DNA from: Diogma glabrata
Lineage: Eukaryota > Arthropoda > Insecta > Diptera > Cylindrotomidae
Assembly: GCA_963693315.1 (NCBI GenBank)
Contig: OY856186.1
Location: 136,340,396-136,404,395, forward strand
Direction of reading: 5' to 3'
Length of the DNA stretch: 64,000 nt
The notes beneath the pieces were generated by a model. It worked only from the letters and a program-made list of their open reading frames with translations. It was not told the origin of the DNA and did not search any database. This document shows positions 38,560 to 49,023 of the stretch, piece after piece (within the stretch, counting starts at the first letter, position 1; every line of letters begins with the position of its first letter). The position numbers and the translations under genes are program-made.

Positions 38560-38939
38560 CCTGTTGGATTATTCACTGCTGATGGAGGGCTAAGACCTTA
38601 AGACTTGGCAGCCTGGAGAATGCGTGTGAAAGGGTGTATCAGTGATTGAATGGGGGTGTGCTTGTCGTTGCGTGTGTGTGTGAACTGGCGGTGCGTGTAG
38701 CGAGACACAGTTAGTCTAAATTAGAAATGATTCTAATCAAAATATTTTTGCTCCGAGGTAATACTCAATATTCCAAATACCTTTTCTTTTATTATATTAC
38801 CTAAATTTATGAATTTATATTTTTAAGTAGATCAAAAATCATTCTCAAATAACCGGTATTACAAAAAGAAAAAAAAAAGACAAATTCTTGTCATGTTTTA
38901 GGTTTATTAATTCTATAATACATTAACCAACTGTAGTAC
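38560..38939. other. GC-richer spacer
   Basis: 38560-38720 is relatively rich in G and GT (gtgtgtgtgtgaactggcgg) and differs from its surroundings. No gene is visible. It may be part of an unrecognised element. Confidence 0.35.
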
Positions 38940-39222
38940 TTTAGTACTAATAAAATATAAAAATGTAGCATAATTTAATTATAATTACATCAATTTAAAC
39001 ATGTGACGCATTATATTTACAAACATCGCTCAAAAGGTGTTTAGGATAATCCGGGTGACTCGCAGCAACCTTATTCATTTTCCAGGAAGACTTTAAGAAA
39101 TCAAAATGTACGGACTCCATCGCCTGCTCCCCAAAAAGTGCTAATCCTTCACCGTTTTTTTCGCAGAACTGTTATGTGAAAAAAAAACTGCATGAACCTT
39201 TGGTGTAACGCTGACACCTAAG
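38940..39222 (-). pseudogene. C-terminal end of the left transposase-like gene
   Basis: This is the inverted counterpart of 45510-45790. Read on the minus strand it encodes the end of the protein: GEQAMESVHFDFLKSSWK, NHPDYPKHLL and YNASHV, with a T run and stops before it. It is separated from the main body (42420-43265) by the LTR element at 39223-42440. Confidence 0.65.
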
Positions 39223-40004
39223 TGTAGAGATACTACTACGTCTACCTATCCAAATCAAAACACATATAATAAGTTATAAAGGAATTCCCGTGACGTAATT
39301 TCTTTTTTTATCAAAATAAAATAATAATAATTTAGTAAACAACATTTCATATGTTTACAATTATAAGTAAGCGAAATGAATTATACATTATTCAAAGTAT
39401 GTCATCATGTATGTCATCATGTTTCAAAACATTGAAACTAATTTTAAATAATTTTAAATAAAAACAAAAGGTAAATAATTATGATGATACAGATTTTATT
39501 AAGGGGAAAATAATAAGTAATTAAATTGACATATATATTATATGTACATTTTGCTAGAATTGCATTTTCTAGCATAATTAATTTGAAATAAATATATTGA
39601 TTGATTTAAGTGGGGATTAGGAAAATGAAAATGCAAATCCAAAAATTGTATAAAAGAAAGTTTTCGAACAAATAAAAACCAGAATCAGTTTGAATTTAAA
39701 TAGTGTTTTACTTTCTCTGATCCTCCCGACGACCTCAGTTGACGCACGTCAAACGGGTCTAACGGTTCTTTCCTTGGTGCAAAGTTGTTTCGGCAAACTG
39801 TATCATTGAAAAGCCGGACAGTTCTGGACTAACGGACGTATAGACGGGCAGTGTTAAAATATCTCTTGTGGTATATTTTACCACCAATAAAAGTTAAAGT
39901 TAAAGTTAGTCAATAAAAGTTTAAAGTAAATAATAAGTAATAAATACGCAGTCAGATCAAGGTAGTGCACAAATGTCGTTTACTCACGATGTAGAGAACG
40001 ATCA
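39223..40004 (+). repeat. Probable 5' LTR
   Basis: It starts tgtagagatac and ends gtagagaacgatca (TG...CA), with aataaa near 39887 as a possible poly-A signal. A TTTGGTG-type primer-binding candidate (40005-40017) follows. Without a matching 3' LTR the right boundary is a guess. Confidence 0.45.
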
Positions 40005-40253
40005 TTTGGTGTACACCCACCACATGGCGAACTTGCCATTCACGAACTAAAACTGGAATCTTGCCCAAAGAATCGCAACAATAGATGACAATTATTGAAG
40101 TTATAATTTGATGAAGAAGTAAATACCGATTGTTAAATTTATTTTGAATTAAATCAAGTACGAACAATCAACTTTACAAATTGGAATTGACAATAACAGA
40201 AGGAGTGAAATTATACAAGTTTAAATCAACACATTCAAAACGTTACTTGAAAA

Positions 40254-40454
40254 ATGGGAAACTCAACTCAAAAGCAAAAGGAAGAAGAAGTGTTCATTAC
40301 AAATGGACCTAATTCGTCAACGAACATATCAGAAAACACGTCACCAATAAACAAATACGAAATTATCATATTTGTAACGATAGTAGTCTTGATAATTATA
40401 TATATAATCTTTAAATTAAAGGGTTATTTTCAAAAACCGTGCGTAAAGAGATAA
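40254..40454 (+). CDS. Small membrane-protein ORF in the LTR element
   Basis: 66 residues starting MGNSTQKQKEEEV. A hydrophilic N-terminal half is followed by a clear membrane helix at about residues 38-57 (IIIFVTIVVLIIIYIIF) and a short basic tail (KLKGYFQKPCVKR). Glycine at position 2 followed by N-S-T could allow N-myristoylation, which is an inference. I do not recognise the family. Its position just after the leader, where gag would start, is notable. It could be a chance frame in AT-rich DNA, but the sharp hydrophilic-membrane-basic layout argues against that. Confidence 0.45.
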   Translation: MGNSTQKQKEEEVFITNGPNSSTNISENTSPINKYEIIIFVTIVVLIIIYIIFKLKGYFQKPCVKR

Positions 40455-40937
40455 CCAAAACGACAATTTCAACAGTTTAAACAAAAAATTTTTATTATTA
40501 AACCTTTGTAATAGTTAAGATACTTTTCAAATAAATAAAGAAAATTTTAATTTTTATTAAGTAAGACAATATATAAGATATTTTTAATAAATTAATTAAT
40601 AAATTTTAAATAATAATAAATGAAATTTCTAGAATCATAGCTAATTATGAATGGATAATTTAAAAAAAAAAAAATAATATATAAAAAAAATTTCAGTTTA
40701 AATGAACAAATTACATTTAAGTTAATTTTTCTCTTTTTATATAATAAATTAATAAAATTTCTTTTTAATAAAAATAAAAATTAACATATGATATTTTTTT
40801 TAATAATAAAGAATGATAAACAAAAAATTTTTTATGATAATAAAAATTTAAACAAAAAATTTCCGTTTGACTAAAATTTTTTTTCAATTATTATAAAATT
40901 TTAAAAAAAATTAATAATTTTTATAAAAACCATTATA

Positions 40938-41195
40938 ATGGTACGCTCAAAAATAATGAATGGAATTGTAGCCATAGCTACAATAATTATAATAATAATA
41001 ATAATTGTAATGATAATAATAAATTACATAATAGAAATTTTAATAGAAGTGTTTATTAAAATAAAGAAAAATTTTTGTAAGAAAGAATTTCCAGATTGGA
41101 ATATTGAACAATCGGAAAACTGGGAAGGGGTCTCCGAAAACCAGTTATCGAGAGACTCCCAAATTTTAGAAACCCAATACAAATATTTTATGTAA
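40938..41195 (+). CDS. Second small membrane-protein ORF in the LTR element
   Basis: 85 residues starting MVRSKIMNGIV. A long isoleucine-rich hydrophobic stretch (about residues 10-35) is followed by a charged tail with WNIEQSENWEG and RDSQILETQ. The isoleucine run comes from an (aat/aata)n-like stretch, so the helix may be a composition effect, while the tail looks like real protein. Layout is similar to the previous ORF. Function unknown. Confidence 0.35.
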   Translation: MVRSKIMNGIVAIATIIIIIIIIVMIIINYIIEILIEVFIKIKKNFCKKEFPDWNIEQSENWEGVSENQLSRDSQILETQYKYFM

Positions 41196-41381
41196 ATCCT
41201 AGCACACAAACACATTGACGGGGAGTTAGTGTTGGTGTCTAGCTTATGAAAATAAGTCTAGGGATCGATTGCTGGCGATCGATCACACAAACACATTTTT
41301 TTTAGAATTAGAATTAGCACATTGTCACGAGAGCTATAAAGCGAAGAGATTCAGAATATAGAGACGAATGACACTACAGAA

Positions 41382-42185
41382 TTGAATAAGGGTGGTCAAC
41401 CTTATGCATGGCACTGTACATCGATCTCAGAGATAAAAAATTTAAGAAAATTAAAGTTTAAAAATAATAAAAGTTTGCACAATGAGGAAGAAGTTGTAAT
41501 GACATCCAGCGATAATCCGCCTATGAACTTAGGTTTTAAGCAGGAGAAACTGAGATGGAAAACAGATGATAGAATAATTAAAAGTTCAGCGCATAAGAAT
41601 AAATATAATATTGATATCAATGACGAAGAAGTCGTAGTAGAAATCAGCGATAATCCACATATGAACTTAGGTTTTATGCTGGAGAAACTGGTATGGGTAA
41701 TGCAAAATGAGAATATTAAAAAACTAGCGCTTGAAATTAACGATATAATATTTACACGTGTTAAGATAAATGAATTTAAGAAAATATTCACCGAACTGCA
41801 GTCGGGATTAAATAAAGATATTAAGCAAACTAATCTAAAAATAATAATTTATGAAGCTCCATTAAGAATAATTGACAATGATAGAATGTTAGAAATAATT
41901 AAACAATTTCATGATAGTCCACACTCTGGAGGACAATCAGGTGTGAGAAGGACAGCTAACAAAATTAAGCAACGTTACATCTTCAAAAATTTAAGTAAAC
42001 TGGTAAAAAGTTATGTAATTGTATTGTGCGCTAGGAATAAACAAAATAAAAATGTAAAAGAACGAAATAAGCACGTAAATAGAATTAATCTTAAGATAAG
42101 TAAAAATAATTTAATCAATGAAGTACATAATTATATATTAAAAAGATATATTCTCAAAGAGAGACAAAATTTCAAAATTCGTTAG
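41382..42185 (+). pseudogene. Integrase zinc-finger region with internal duplication
   Basis: 267 residues. Residues 30-110 contain the same unit twice (SDNPPMNLGFKQEKLRW and SDNPHMNLGFMLEKLVW). Near residues 160-215, IIKQFHDSPHSGGQSGVRRT and CARNKQNK have the spacing of the HHCC finger at the front of gypsy-type integrases (HDSPxGGHxGxxRT...C..C), but the second histidine and one cysteine are changed. The DDE core is absent. No start codon was chosen with confidence. Confidence 0.5.
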
Positions 42186-42350
42186 ATATTATAGATATGG
42201 TTAAAAGCAGGTGATCGTAAAAAATTAGATCCACCTTATACAGGACCCTATGAGGTCATAGGTATAAATAAAACAAATGTTAGAATAAGAAACGGTAACT
42301 TAATTAAGGAAGTACATAAAAATAGACTAAAAAATTATGTTCCCAAATAA
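42186..42350 (+). pseudogene. Integrase C-terminal GPY/F remnant
   Basis: In a frame separate from the preceding one, the DNA encodes GDRKKLDPPYTGPYEVIGIN and then EVHKNRLKNYVP before a stop. This is the GPY/F module that closes many Ty3/gypsy integrases. It supports a retroelement origin of this insert. Confidence 0.6.
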
Positions 42351-42419
42351 AATCCCAATAAAAATTTACTAAATATTAAATGTTATGGATACTAAATATT
42401 TTTAAAATCGAAATTTATT

Positions 42420-43265
42420 TCATAAATTACGCAAAAATTCCATGTAGCTCTTTTTGATAGCTTCTATACATGCTTTGTAATTTTGGTGAAGATTATTTCC
42501 GAAGCATGCAGAAACTACTTTTTTGAAGTCGTCAAATACTTTAACATACTTAGGTATTGCTAGATTTTTAAACTGGCGCAAAAGGTCTACTTTATCCAAA
42601 AGTGTTTTGCATGCATTTCCTTTAAACCAAGAACATCCTCGTCTGATATCACGCTTAACGTGACAAGCTTTTGCCCATGACAGCGACTCATTTTCACACT
42701 CTTTCAACATATGCGTGAAAACAGTGTTAACAACACCAAGCATAAGGTGTAATTCTGGCGGTGGAATAATATCTAGGAATGTTTTGCCTCCAACAGTTGT
42801 TATTAGCGGTGGATGAATGCAGTTGAAATAATCTTTCGCTTTGTTTTTTGAACCTTTTCCTTCAGTCAGCCATTTTGTATAATACGATGAAACATTTTCG
42901 GGGGATCTCAATTCGCCACAGCTGCTTAGCTCATCTTTCTTGGCATAACAATAAGTGCACGAGTATGCACTACTGTGCGACATAATACCTGCCAAGATAT
43001 TCGCTAGCGTCAAATCGGTCGCAAATGTGCCGTGGAAAGGACTTATATTCAACGTTGAAAAGAGTTGATCTACATTCTTATAATTTTCTTGTCCACTTGG
43101 AATGGCTGCTAGAATAAATAGTCGTTTTACTCCAGAATCCTTAAATTTCCTTGCTGCTACCCCCTCATTATACTTAGCACGCTTACCGCTACACTCAAAC
43201 TGCAACTCATTTGATTGAACAGAAAGACATATTTTCAAAAATCCGCCTCCTCCATCAATACCCAT
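42420..43265 (-). pseudogene. Transposase-like protein, left copy, main part
   Basis: About 275 residues starting inside MGIDGGGGFLKICLSV. It is nearly identical to the right copy (44698-45555), with eight extra residues (ELQFECSG) after SVQSN. Features: an early Asp in GIDGG, a CxxC pair (SCTYCYAKK), PPELHLMLGV and a late ACFGNNLHQNYK. I recall similar unnamed proteins in many arthropod and cnidarian genomes, often multicopy, in line with a transposase, but the superfamily is not identified. The last codons (MEFLRNL) come from the inserted LTR element. Upstream the frame meets stops, so the N-terminus is missing. Confidence 0.6.
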
Positions 43266-44311
43266 TTTCAGTGAACATCCAGTACATCTCGTTTATTTTT
43301 CAAATACTGAACAAAAGGAACATCTTTGCAGTAAACTCCAAACGCAGGAGCGTAATAGATAATTCTCTCTGCGACACAAGGTTAAACGTGTTTTGTTTTG
43401 TTTTGGTAGTTTTATTTTCACAGTGCTTGTGTCGCTAAAGTCAATTTAAGTTTTCATTATTTCTGTTTTTTATATTATGGTTAATAAACAATAATTAACA
43501 ATTAATAAACTACTAATAATAATAAAATTTATTATAAACATTTAATTCAAAATTATTTTGTTTTTTTCTATTTATAAGTAAAAAAATGATGATTTCAGAT
43601 TTCAGAAAAACTGCAAACACTTCATATTCGAGTCAAATGGAACATAATTAGTCGGTGGGAGGGATAAAAATAACAACTTGATAGGCTAGGTCATGTCTAA
43701 TATATATATATATTATGTTTAAATAAAAATAAAATAATTATAAATTTTTATTTATTAATTTGCGTAACTTAAAAGAAGTAAATTTTAAAAAAAATTTAAA
43801 ATAATAATAAACCAATATTAAAATGTTTCGCCAAGTGCCTACAGCTTCTTCAATTATTTATATAATTTTGTATTTTAAACTTCAAATCTTGGCTAGAAAA
43901 TTTACTTACAATAAATTATTTATTTATTTATTTTACATTCTTTATTTGGCTTGGACATGTCATAATGACATTTGGTTTTTACAGTCCATATCACCATACT
44001 TACAATAAATGAAGAATGAAGAATATTACTTCGGTTTTGAAAAAAACAAAGTATTGAATTCTCGAGCCGAAAATGGAATTCTCGCAAAATATCAAGTACT
44101 GACAGAAAAATGTGTCTTTTTTTTAAATAAATTGCAATTATTGAACACGAGTTTTCGCTTTATTATATGTTATTATGTCAATGTTTGACAACAACGCATT
44201 CATGTTTCGTGTTAGTCTTGTAATACAATTCTAACCAGAAACAATAGTAGATTCTTGTATGAGTTTAGAATGATGGCAATTCTTCACGAGGATGTATTTC
44301 GAGTAGAGATC

Positions 44312-45932
44312 TTTAAATAAATCCACATTGATCATTTTTGCGCACGAAGTACGATATTTCAAAAATGCTGGCATCATTTTTTTACTTATAAATAGAAAAA
44401 AACAAAATAATTTTGTATTAAATGTTTATAATAAATTTTATAATTATTAGTAGTTTATTAATTGTTAATTATTGTTTATTAACCATAATATAAAAAACAG
44501 AAATAATGAAAACTTAAATTGACTTTAGCGACACAAGCACTGTGAAAATAAAACTACCAAAACAAAACAAAACACGTTTAACTTTGTGTCGCAGAGCAAA
44601 TTATCTATTACGCTCCTGCGTTTGGAGTTTACTGCAAAGATGTTCCTTTTGTTCAGTATGTGAAAAATAAACGAGATGTACTGGATGTTCACTGAAAATG
44701 GGTATTGATGGAGGAGGCGGATTTTTGAAAATATGTCTTTCTGTTCAATCAAATGGTAAGCGTGCTAAGTATAATGAGGGGGTAGCAGCAAGGAAATTTA
44801 AGGATTCTGGAGTAAATCGACTATTTATTCTAGCAGCCATTCCAAGTGGACAAGAAAATTATAAGAATGTAGATCAACTCTTTTCAACGTTGAATATAAG
44901 TCCTTTCCACGGCACATTTGCGACCGATTTGACGCTAGCGAATATCTTGGCAGGTATTATGTCGCACAGTAGTGCATACTCGTGCACTTATTGTTATGCC
45001 AAGAAAGATAAGCTAAGCAGCTGTGGCGAATTGAGATCCCCCGAAAATGTTTCATCGTATTATACAAAATGGCTGACTGAAGGAAAAGGTTCAAAAAACA
45101 AAGCGAAAGATTATTTCAACTGCATTCATCCACCGCTAATAACAACTGTTGGAGGCAAAACATTCCTAGACATTATTCCACCGCCAGAATTACACCTTAT
45201 GCTTGGTGTTGTTAACACTGTTTTCACGCATATGTTGAAAGAGTGTGAAAATGAGTCGCTGTCATGGGCAAAAGCTTGTCACGTTAAGCGTGATATCAGA
45301 CGAGGATGTTCTTGGTTTAAAGGAAATGCATGCAAAACACTTTTGGATAAAGTAGACCTTTTGCGCCAGTTTAAAAATCTAGCAATACCTAAGTATGTTA
45401 AAGTATTTGACGACTTCAACAAAGTAGTTTCTGCATGCTTCGGAAATAATCTTCACCAAAATTACAAAGCATGTATAGAAGCTATCAAAAAGAGCTACAT
45501 GGACTTAGGTGTCAGCGTTACACCAAAGGTTCATGCAGTTTTTTTTTTCACATAACAGTTCTGCGAAAAAAACGGTGAAGGATTAGCACTTTTTGGGGAG
45601 CAGGCGATGGAGTCCGTACATTTTGATTTCTTAAAGTCTTCCTGGAAAATGAATAAGGTTGCTGCGAATCACCCGGATTATCCTAAACACCTTCTGAGCG
45701 CTGTTTGTAGATATAATGCGTCACATGTTTAAATTGATGTAATTATAATTAAATTATGTTACATTTTTATATTTTATTAGTACTAAAATGTTGAAATAAT
45801 AAAAGTTTAATAGAATTACCACTTAATAATTATTATTATATCATTTTTTCGTTTCTTTTCATATAAAACAATACCATATTTTCCAAAATATCGTACTTGG
45901 TGCGCAAAAATGTTCAAAGTGGATTTATTAAA
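44312..45932 (+). mobile_element. 1.6-kb transposon with terminal inverted repeats (right copy)
   Basis: The left end (tttaaataaatccacattga, then tttttgcgcacgaagtacg) is inverted at the right end (cgtacttggtgcgcaaaaa, then tcaaagtggatttattaaa). The terminal repeats are about 55 bp with a few mismatches. Between them lies one transposase-like gene. The interior from 44370 to about 45790 is an inverted duplicate of 38940-43590 minus its insert. The two copies differ outside that interior: this one has its own termini. Confidence 0.65.
44698..45555 (+). pseudogene. Transposase-like protein, right copy
   Basis: 285 residues, open from MGIDGGGG to a stop just after a T run (VHAVFFFT). Beyond the stop the same frame continues with QFCEKNGEG, EQAMESVHFDFLKSSWK, NHPDYPKHLLSAVCRYN and a stop at 45729-45731, so the full protein would be about 340 residues or more. 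The T run is 10 here and 9 in the left copy. LKMGIDGG suggests the true protein starts further upstream, where a stop now lies. The early Asp, CxxC and PPELHL features are as in the left copy. Probably inactive; the enzyme class is inferred only from its terminal-repeat context. Confidence 0.6.
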
Positions 45933-46689
45933 AAATTTCTCGACAGATTATTTTAGTTTTTTGATTTTTCATATCTATGAACATTATAAATTCAGAATCT
46001 CTACTAATTTTCTAGGTGTAAGACCTTTTTATTTAATTTTAGTTAAGGCGCACCGTGCAAATTCAATTAAAATTTCCAATTATTTTTTATTAAATTCTAA
46101 GAACTTACTCAAAAATTGGTAAACATTTATTTACTTCTACTTGGTTTTAGTCTTAAACTATTAGAAACGATTTGAGACTGCTAAGCCACCTTGTAGCGAA
46201 AAATGAATTCTAATTTCTGATTTGCTAAAAACTCCTGTGACACAAAAAACGACGCAAATCTAAATCTAGTTTGTCTATAAAATTTGAAACCAATCGCTTC
46301 ATCGAGTTTTTCTGAAAAATTGCTTACTAGATTCTAACTGCCTATATATCCATATTTTGGATTCAAAATCCAAAATATATAAAATTTGTAAGAATATTTT
46401 TAAACCGAAAGTTTTTTTATCACTCAAAATCAAATAAAGTTAATTAGAGTACCTTTCTAACCAAATGGTTACTTATCTCATTAAATCAATCTGGGAAACA
46501 TTTATTGTAATTATATATGACTAACACTAACGTTGACATATTTCGAAAAACAACAACCAAATTCTAAAACTCTATGTCACATTAAAAGTTAAACTTCTAA
46601 TTAACTGGTAATTTGATTGTTGAGGAAGCATTAATATGTCAAACTATATATCTGAGCTTTAATCATTGAAAAATATACTGTGTCCCATA
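45933..46689. other. Non-coding stretch
   Basis: The frame at 45910-46122 overlaps the transposon end and is unrecognisable. No repeat structure noticed. Confidence 0.5.
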
Positions 46690-47037
46690 ATCAAGGATTA
46701 TGCCATTAGCTGGACTATTGGCAAACCAATTTTAGTTTTGTTCCTGCAAATTTTTAAAACAAATTTGCTTTTTATCTCTTATTTTATTTTTATTTTCCCT
46801 ATCCTATCACGAAATATTGGCCTATGTCATATTTTATATGTGATAGGATTTATAGTTTAGTTGTCCATTATTTAACAAAAAATATTAAAAAAACAAAAAA
46901 AAACAGATTTGCGTCCATTAACATCCTTAGAACGCATGTTGTTGTGGGACCTTGGTCTTAAAAGGTTTTTATGTGTTGTTGTGACACATATTGTAATGCC
47001 TACTACACATCACATTTTTAAAAAAAAAAAAAAATAA
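46690..47037 (+). repeat. Dispersed repeat family R3, copy 2, with poly-A end
   Basis: It shares with copy 3 (62573-63230) the blocks agctggactattggcaa, a T-rich part, ttatgtcatatttt-like text, tgataggattt, tagttgtccatt, aacaaaaaatat, gcgtccattaacatcc, gttgttgtgggacctt, cttaaaaggtttttatgtg and gtgacacatattgtaat. It ends in a run of about 14 A (near 47020). A poly-A end suggests a retroposed unit, either a SINE or the 3' end of a LINE. Confidence 0.65.
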
Positions 47038-49023
47038 ATGACGGCTATTTTGCGTGTTTAATTTACTTAATGACATAATAAAACTAAAAGATTCATATGT
47101 AAATATGTAATGTTATTATTTATTAAACATAGTTATACTTACAAATGTTCGAATCTCATGAAGATACATCATATATATAATACACAAGCCACAAAAAAGC
47201 GTAGCCATAGGAAAGAAGAGAATACAGAAGAGCAAGAAGAAAATACAAAAAGGTATAAAAAAATCAAAAACGCCTCAAATAAACGAAACAGATAAACGAA
47301 ATTTTTAGAATTTCTTCCAAATTTTATTCTCATTTCAATTTCAATTTATGTTTTACTTGCGGATAGACATACTATTTTGGATTGTCATTTTATTTCAAGC
47401 TAAAAAAAATATTTGTTTTAAAATTTGTGCAAATGCACAGGGGTCCCCTAGTGATTATAAATATATTAATTAAATTGACTAGACATAAGGTTTAGGTATT
47501 CCCCATCGCGTTTGAATTCTTAATCAACTAATAATAACCATTTTTCATTTCATCGATCATTACTTTTGTTAGAAAAACAATAATAAGTAATCAATACTCA
47601 TAAGATTATTTTAATTTAAAACAAGAACGATTTTTTACAATTTTATTTTTAACTCCACATGGTTAAACAGCAGAAAGTGGAAGTGATTAGAAACGATTTG
47701 AAGTCCATTACGAAAGTATACATATTCAACAAAATAAAAAAAACGTTTGGGTAATTCAGGATTGGTTTATGATAAAAGATGATAATATCTTGGTAGCTCC
47801 AGTTTGTGGTTGATCTATATGTACCGTTATAAAAATATTCGAAAGGAGAATATTTTTCTACGTCGGCATAAATAAGAACGGAAATTAAAATAAAATAAAA
47901 TTAAAATCAACTCTTGGAAATTGAATAAGCAATTTTAATATCTGGTCTGTGGTAGATTTTATACTTGTTTTTGATTTGAACCAAATTAACCAAAAACGTT
48001 CCGAAATCGCATAGATGTAGTTTTCCTTATAACTAATTTTCTTTTTAAAATTTGCTTGATATCTGTTTGTAATTAGTTTTTAAACTTTTTGATTCTGTTT
48101 TTGATTTTCATTTGTTATAAGTCCCAATATGAAGAAAAGTTCGATTCGATCAATCATATTACTCCCGACACTTTTCTTAAAAAATAACAAACTAAATTAA
48201 TTAATACACATAAATCCAATCTACAAAATAAATCAATTAATTTTCGTATTATTTTCTCAAAAACAAAAATTAATTAATATAACAAATAATTTTAACAATC
48301 TTCCTCAATATTTTTTTTATTTACGTCGTAATATCTTAATTAATCATTTTTTATTTCAATTGCTTTAAAAAGGTATTAAGTGAGTTTAAAAAAAATTATT
48401 TTGAAATATAACAAATTTTTTACCCTTAATAATTTCCACCGTTCATTCTAAAACGAATAAACTCTTTCCACTTAACATTAAAAAATAGCATATTATTTCT
48501 AAATCTATTTTAATTTAATATTTAAATTATTTTCTATTCTCATTGTTATACCTTTTTGACAAAAACAACAAACGGTTCTATATAATATCCATAGTAATTT
48601 TTTTATTTATTACTGTAACTACTTAAAAAATGGAAAAACTCTTAAATACAAAAATGCGCAAAAAAAAGAAAAATTATATATCATTAATAATAAACAGTAT
48701 TTTAGTCTTTAAGACAACGTAATTTTTTCTTAAATAATGATGATGATGGTGTTTTTACTGTCGAAATCGAGTGAAATGAGAAGGAAATGTTTTTAATATT
48801 AAACGCATTAAAAATGAAAAGTGTTTTTTTTGTATTTCACAGACACAATAAATATTTAGAAATTTTTTATTTTTATTTTTCCAAACATAGTGAAAACTGT
48901 ATTGATGAGGTGATACTAAAAAATAAGTGATGGTGGGAGTATTTGTTTCTTTAATAAAAAAGGGTTGTTTAATAGGAATTATAATTTGTGTCGCAACAAT
49001 TCATAAAAACTTTTTAAGATCTA
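47038..49023. other. Non-coding stretch with a LINE-A 5' fragment
   Basis: 47979-48045 (aaccaaattaa, ttccgaaatcgcat, gtagtttt) resembles the LINE-A 5' region at 12599-12660 in the same orientation. Elsewhere nothing is recognised. The lysine/glutamate-rich frame at 47110-47295 is short and has no context. Confidence 0.4.

Larger units (their letters stand above)
39223..42440 (+). mobile_element. Degenerate LTR retroelement inserted in the transposase gene
   Basis: Compared with the uninterrupted copy at 45490-45520, exactly this segment is extra. It begins tgtagagatac and contains an LTR-like 780 bp, a leader, two small membrane-protein frames and a damaged integrase region, ending near aaaaatt at 42440. 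No 3' LTR and no clear target duplication are seen. RT, RNase H and the integrase core are missing. The integrase remnants place it with Ty3/gypsy-type elements. Confidence 0.6.
34746..43700. mobile_element. 9-kb unit bounded by about 100-bp terminal inverted repeats
   Basis: The left end (ttaggcatgacc...tcccaccgactaattatg...aatatgaagtg, to about 34850) is inverted at the right end (from about 43616 to ggtcatgtctaa at 43700). The inner 43 bp match perfectly; the outer part is weaker. Inside lie a decayed ORF at 35215-35905, repeats, and a split transposase-like gene (38940-39222 plus 42420-43590), itself interrupted by an LTR element. The flanks are TA-rich. It may be one transposon with later insertions, or two end copies of a smaller element bracketing unrelated DNA. 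Confidence 0.55.

Noticed and set aside
34746..43700. A Maverick/Polinton
   Set aside because: No protein-primed DNA polymerase, retroviral-type integrase core, packaging ATPase or capsid gene is present. The integrase remnants belong to the inserted LTR element.
45539..45563. An intron in the right transposase-like gene (T run followed by acataacag)
   Set aside because: The T run and cag look like a 3' splice site, but the implied intron would be only about 25 bases, too short to splice.
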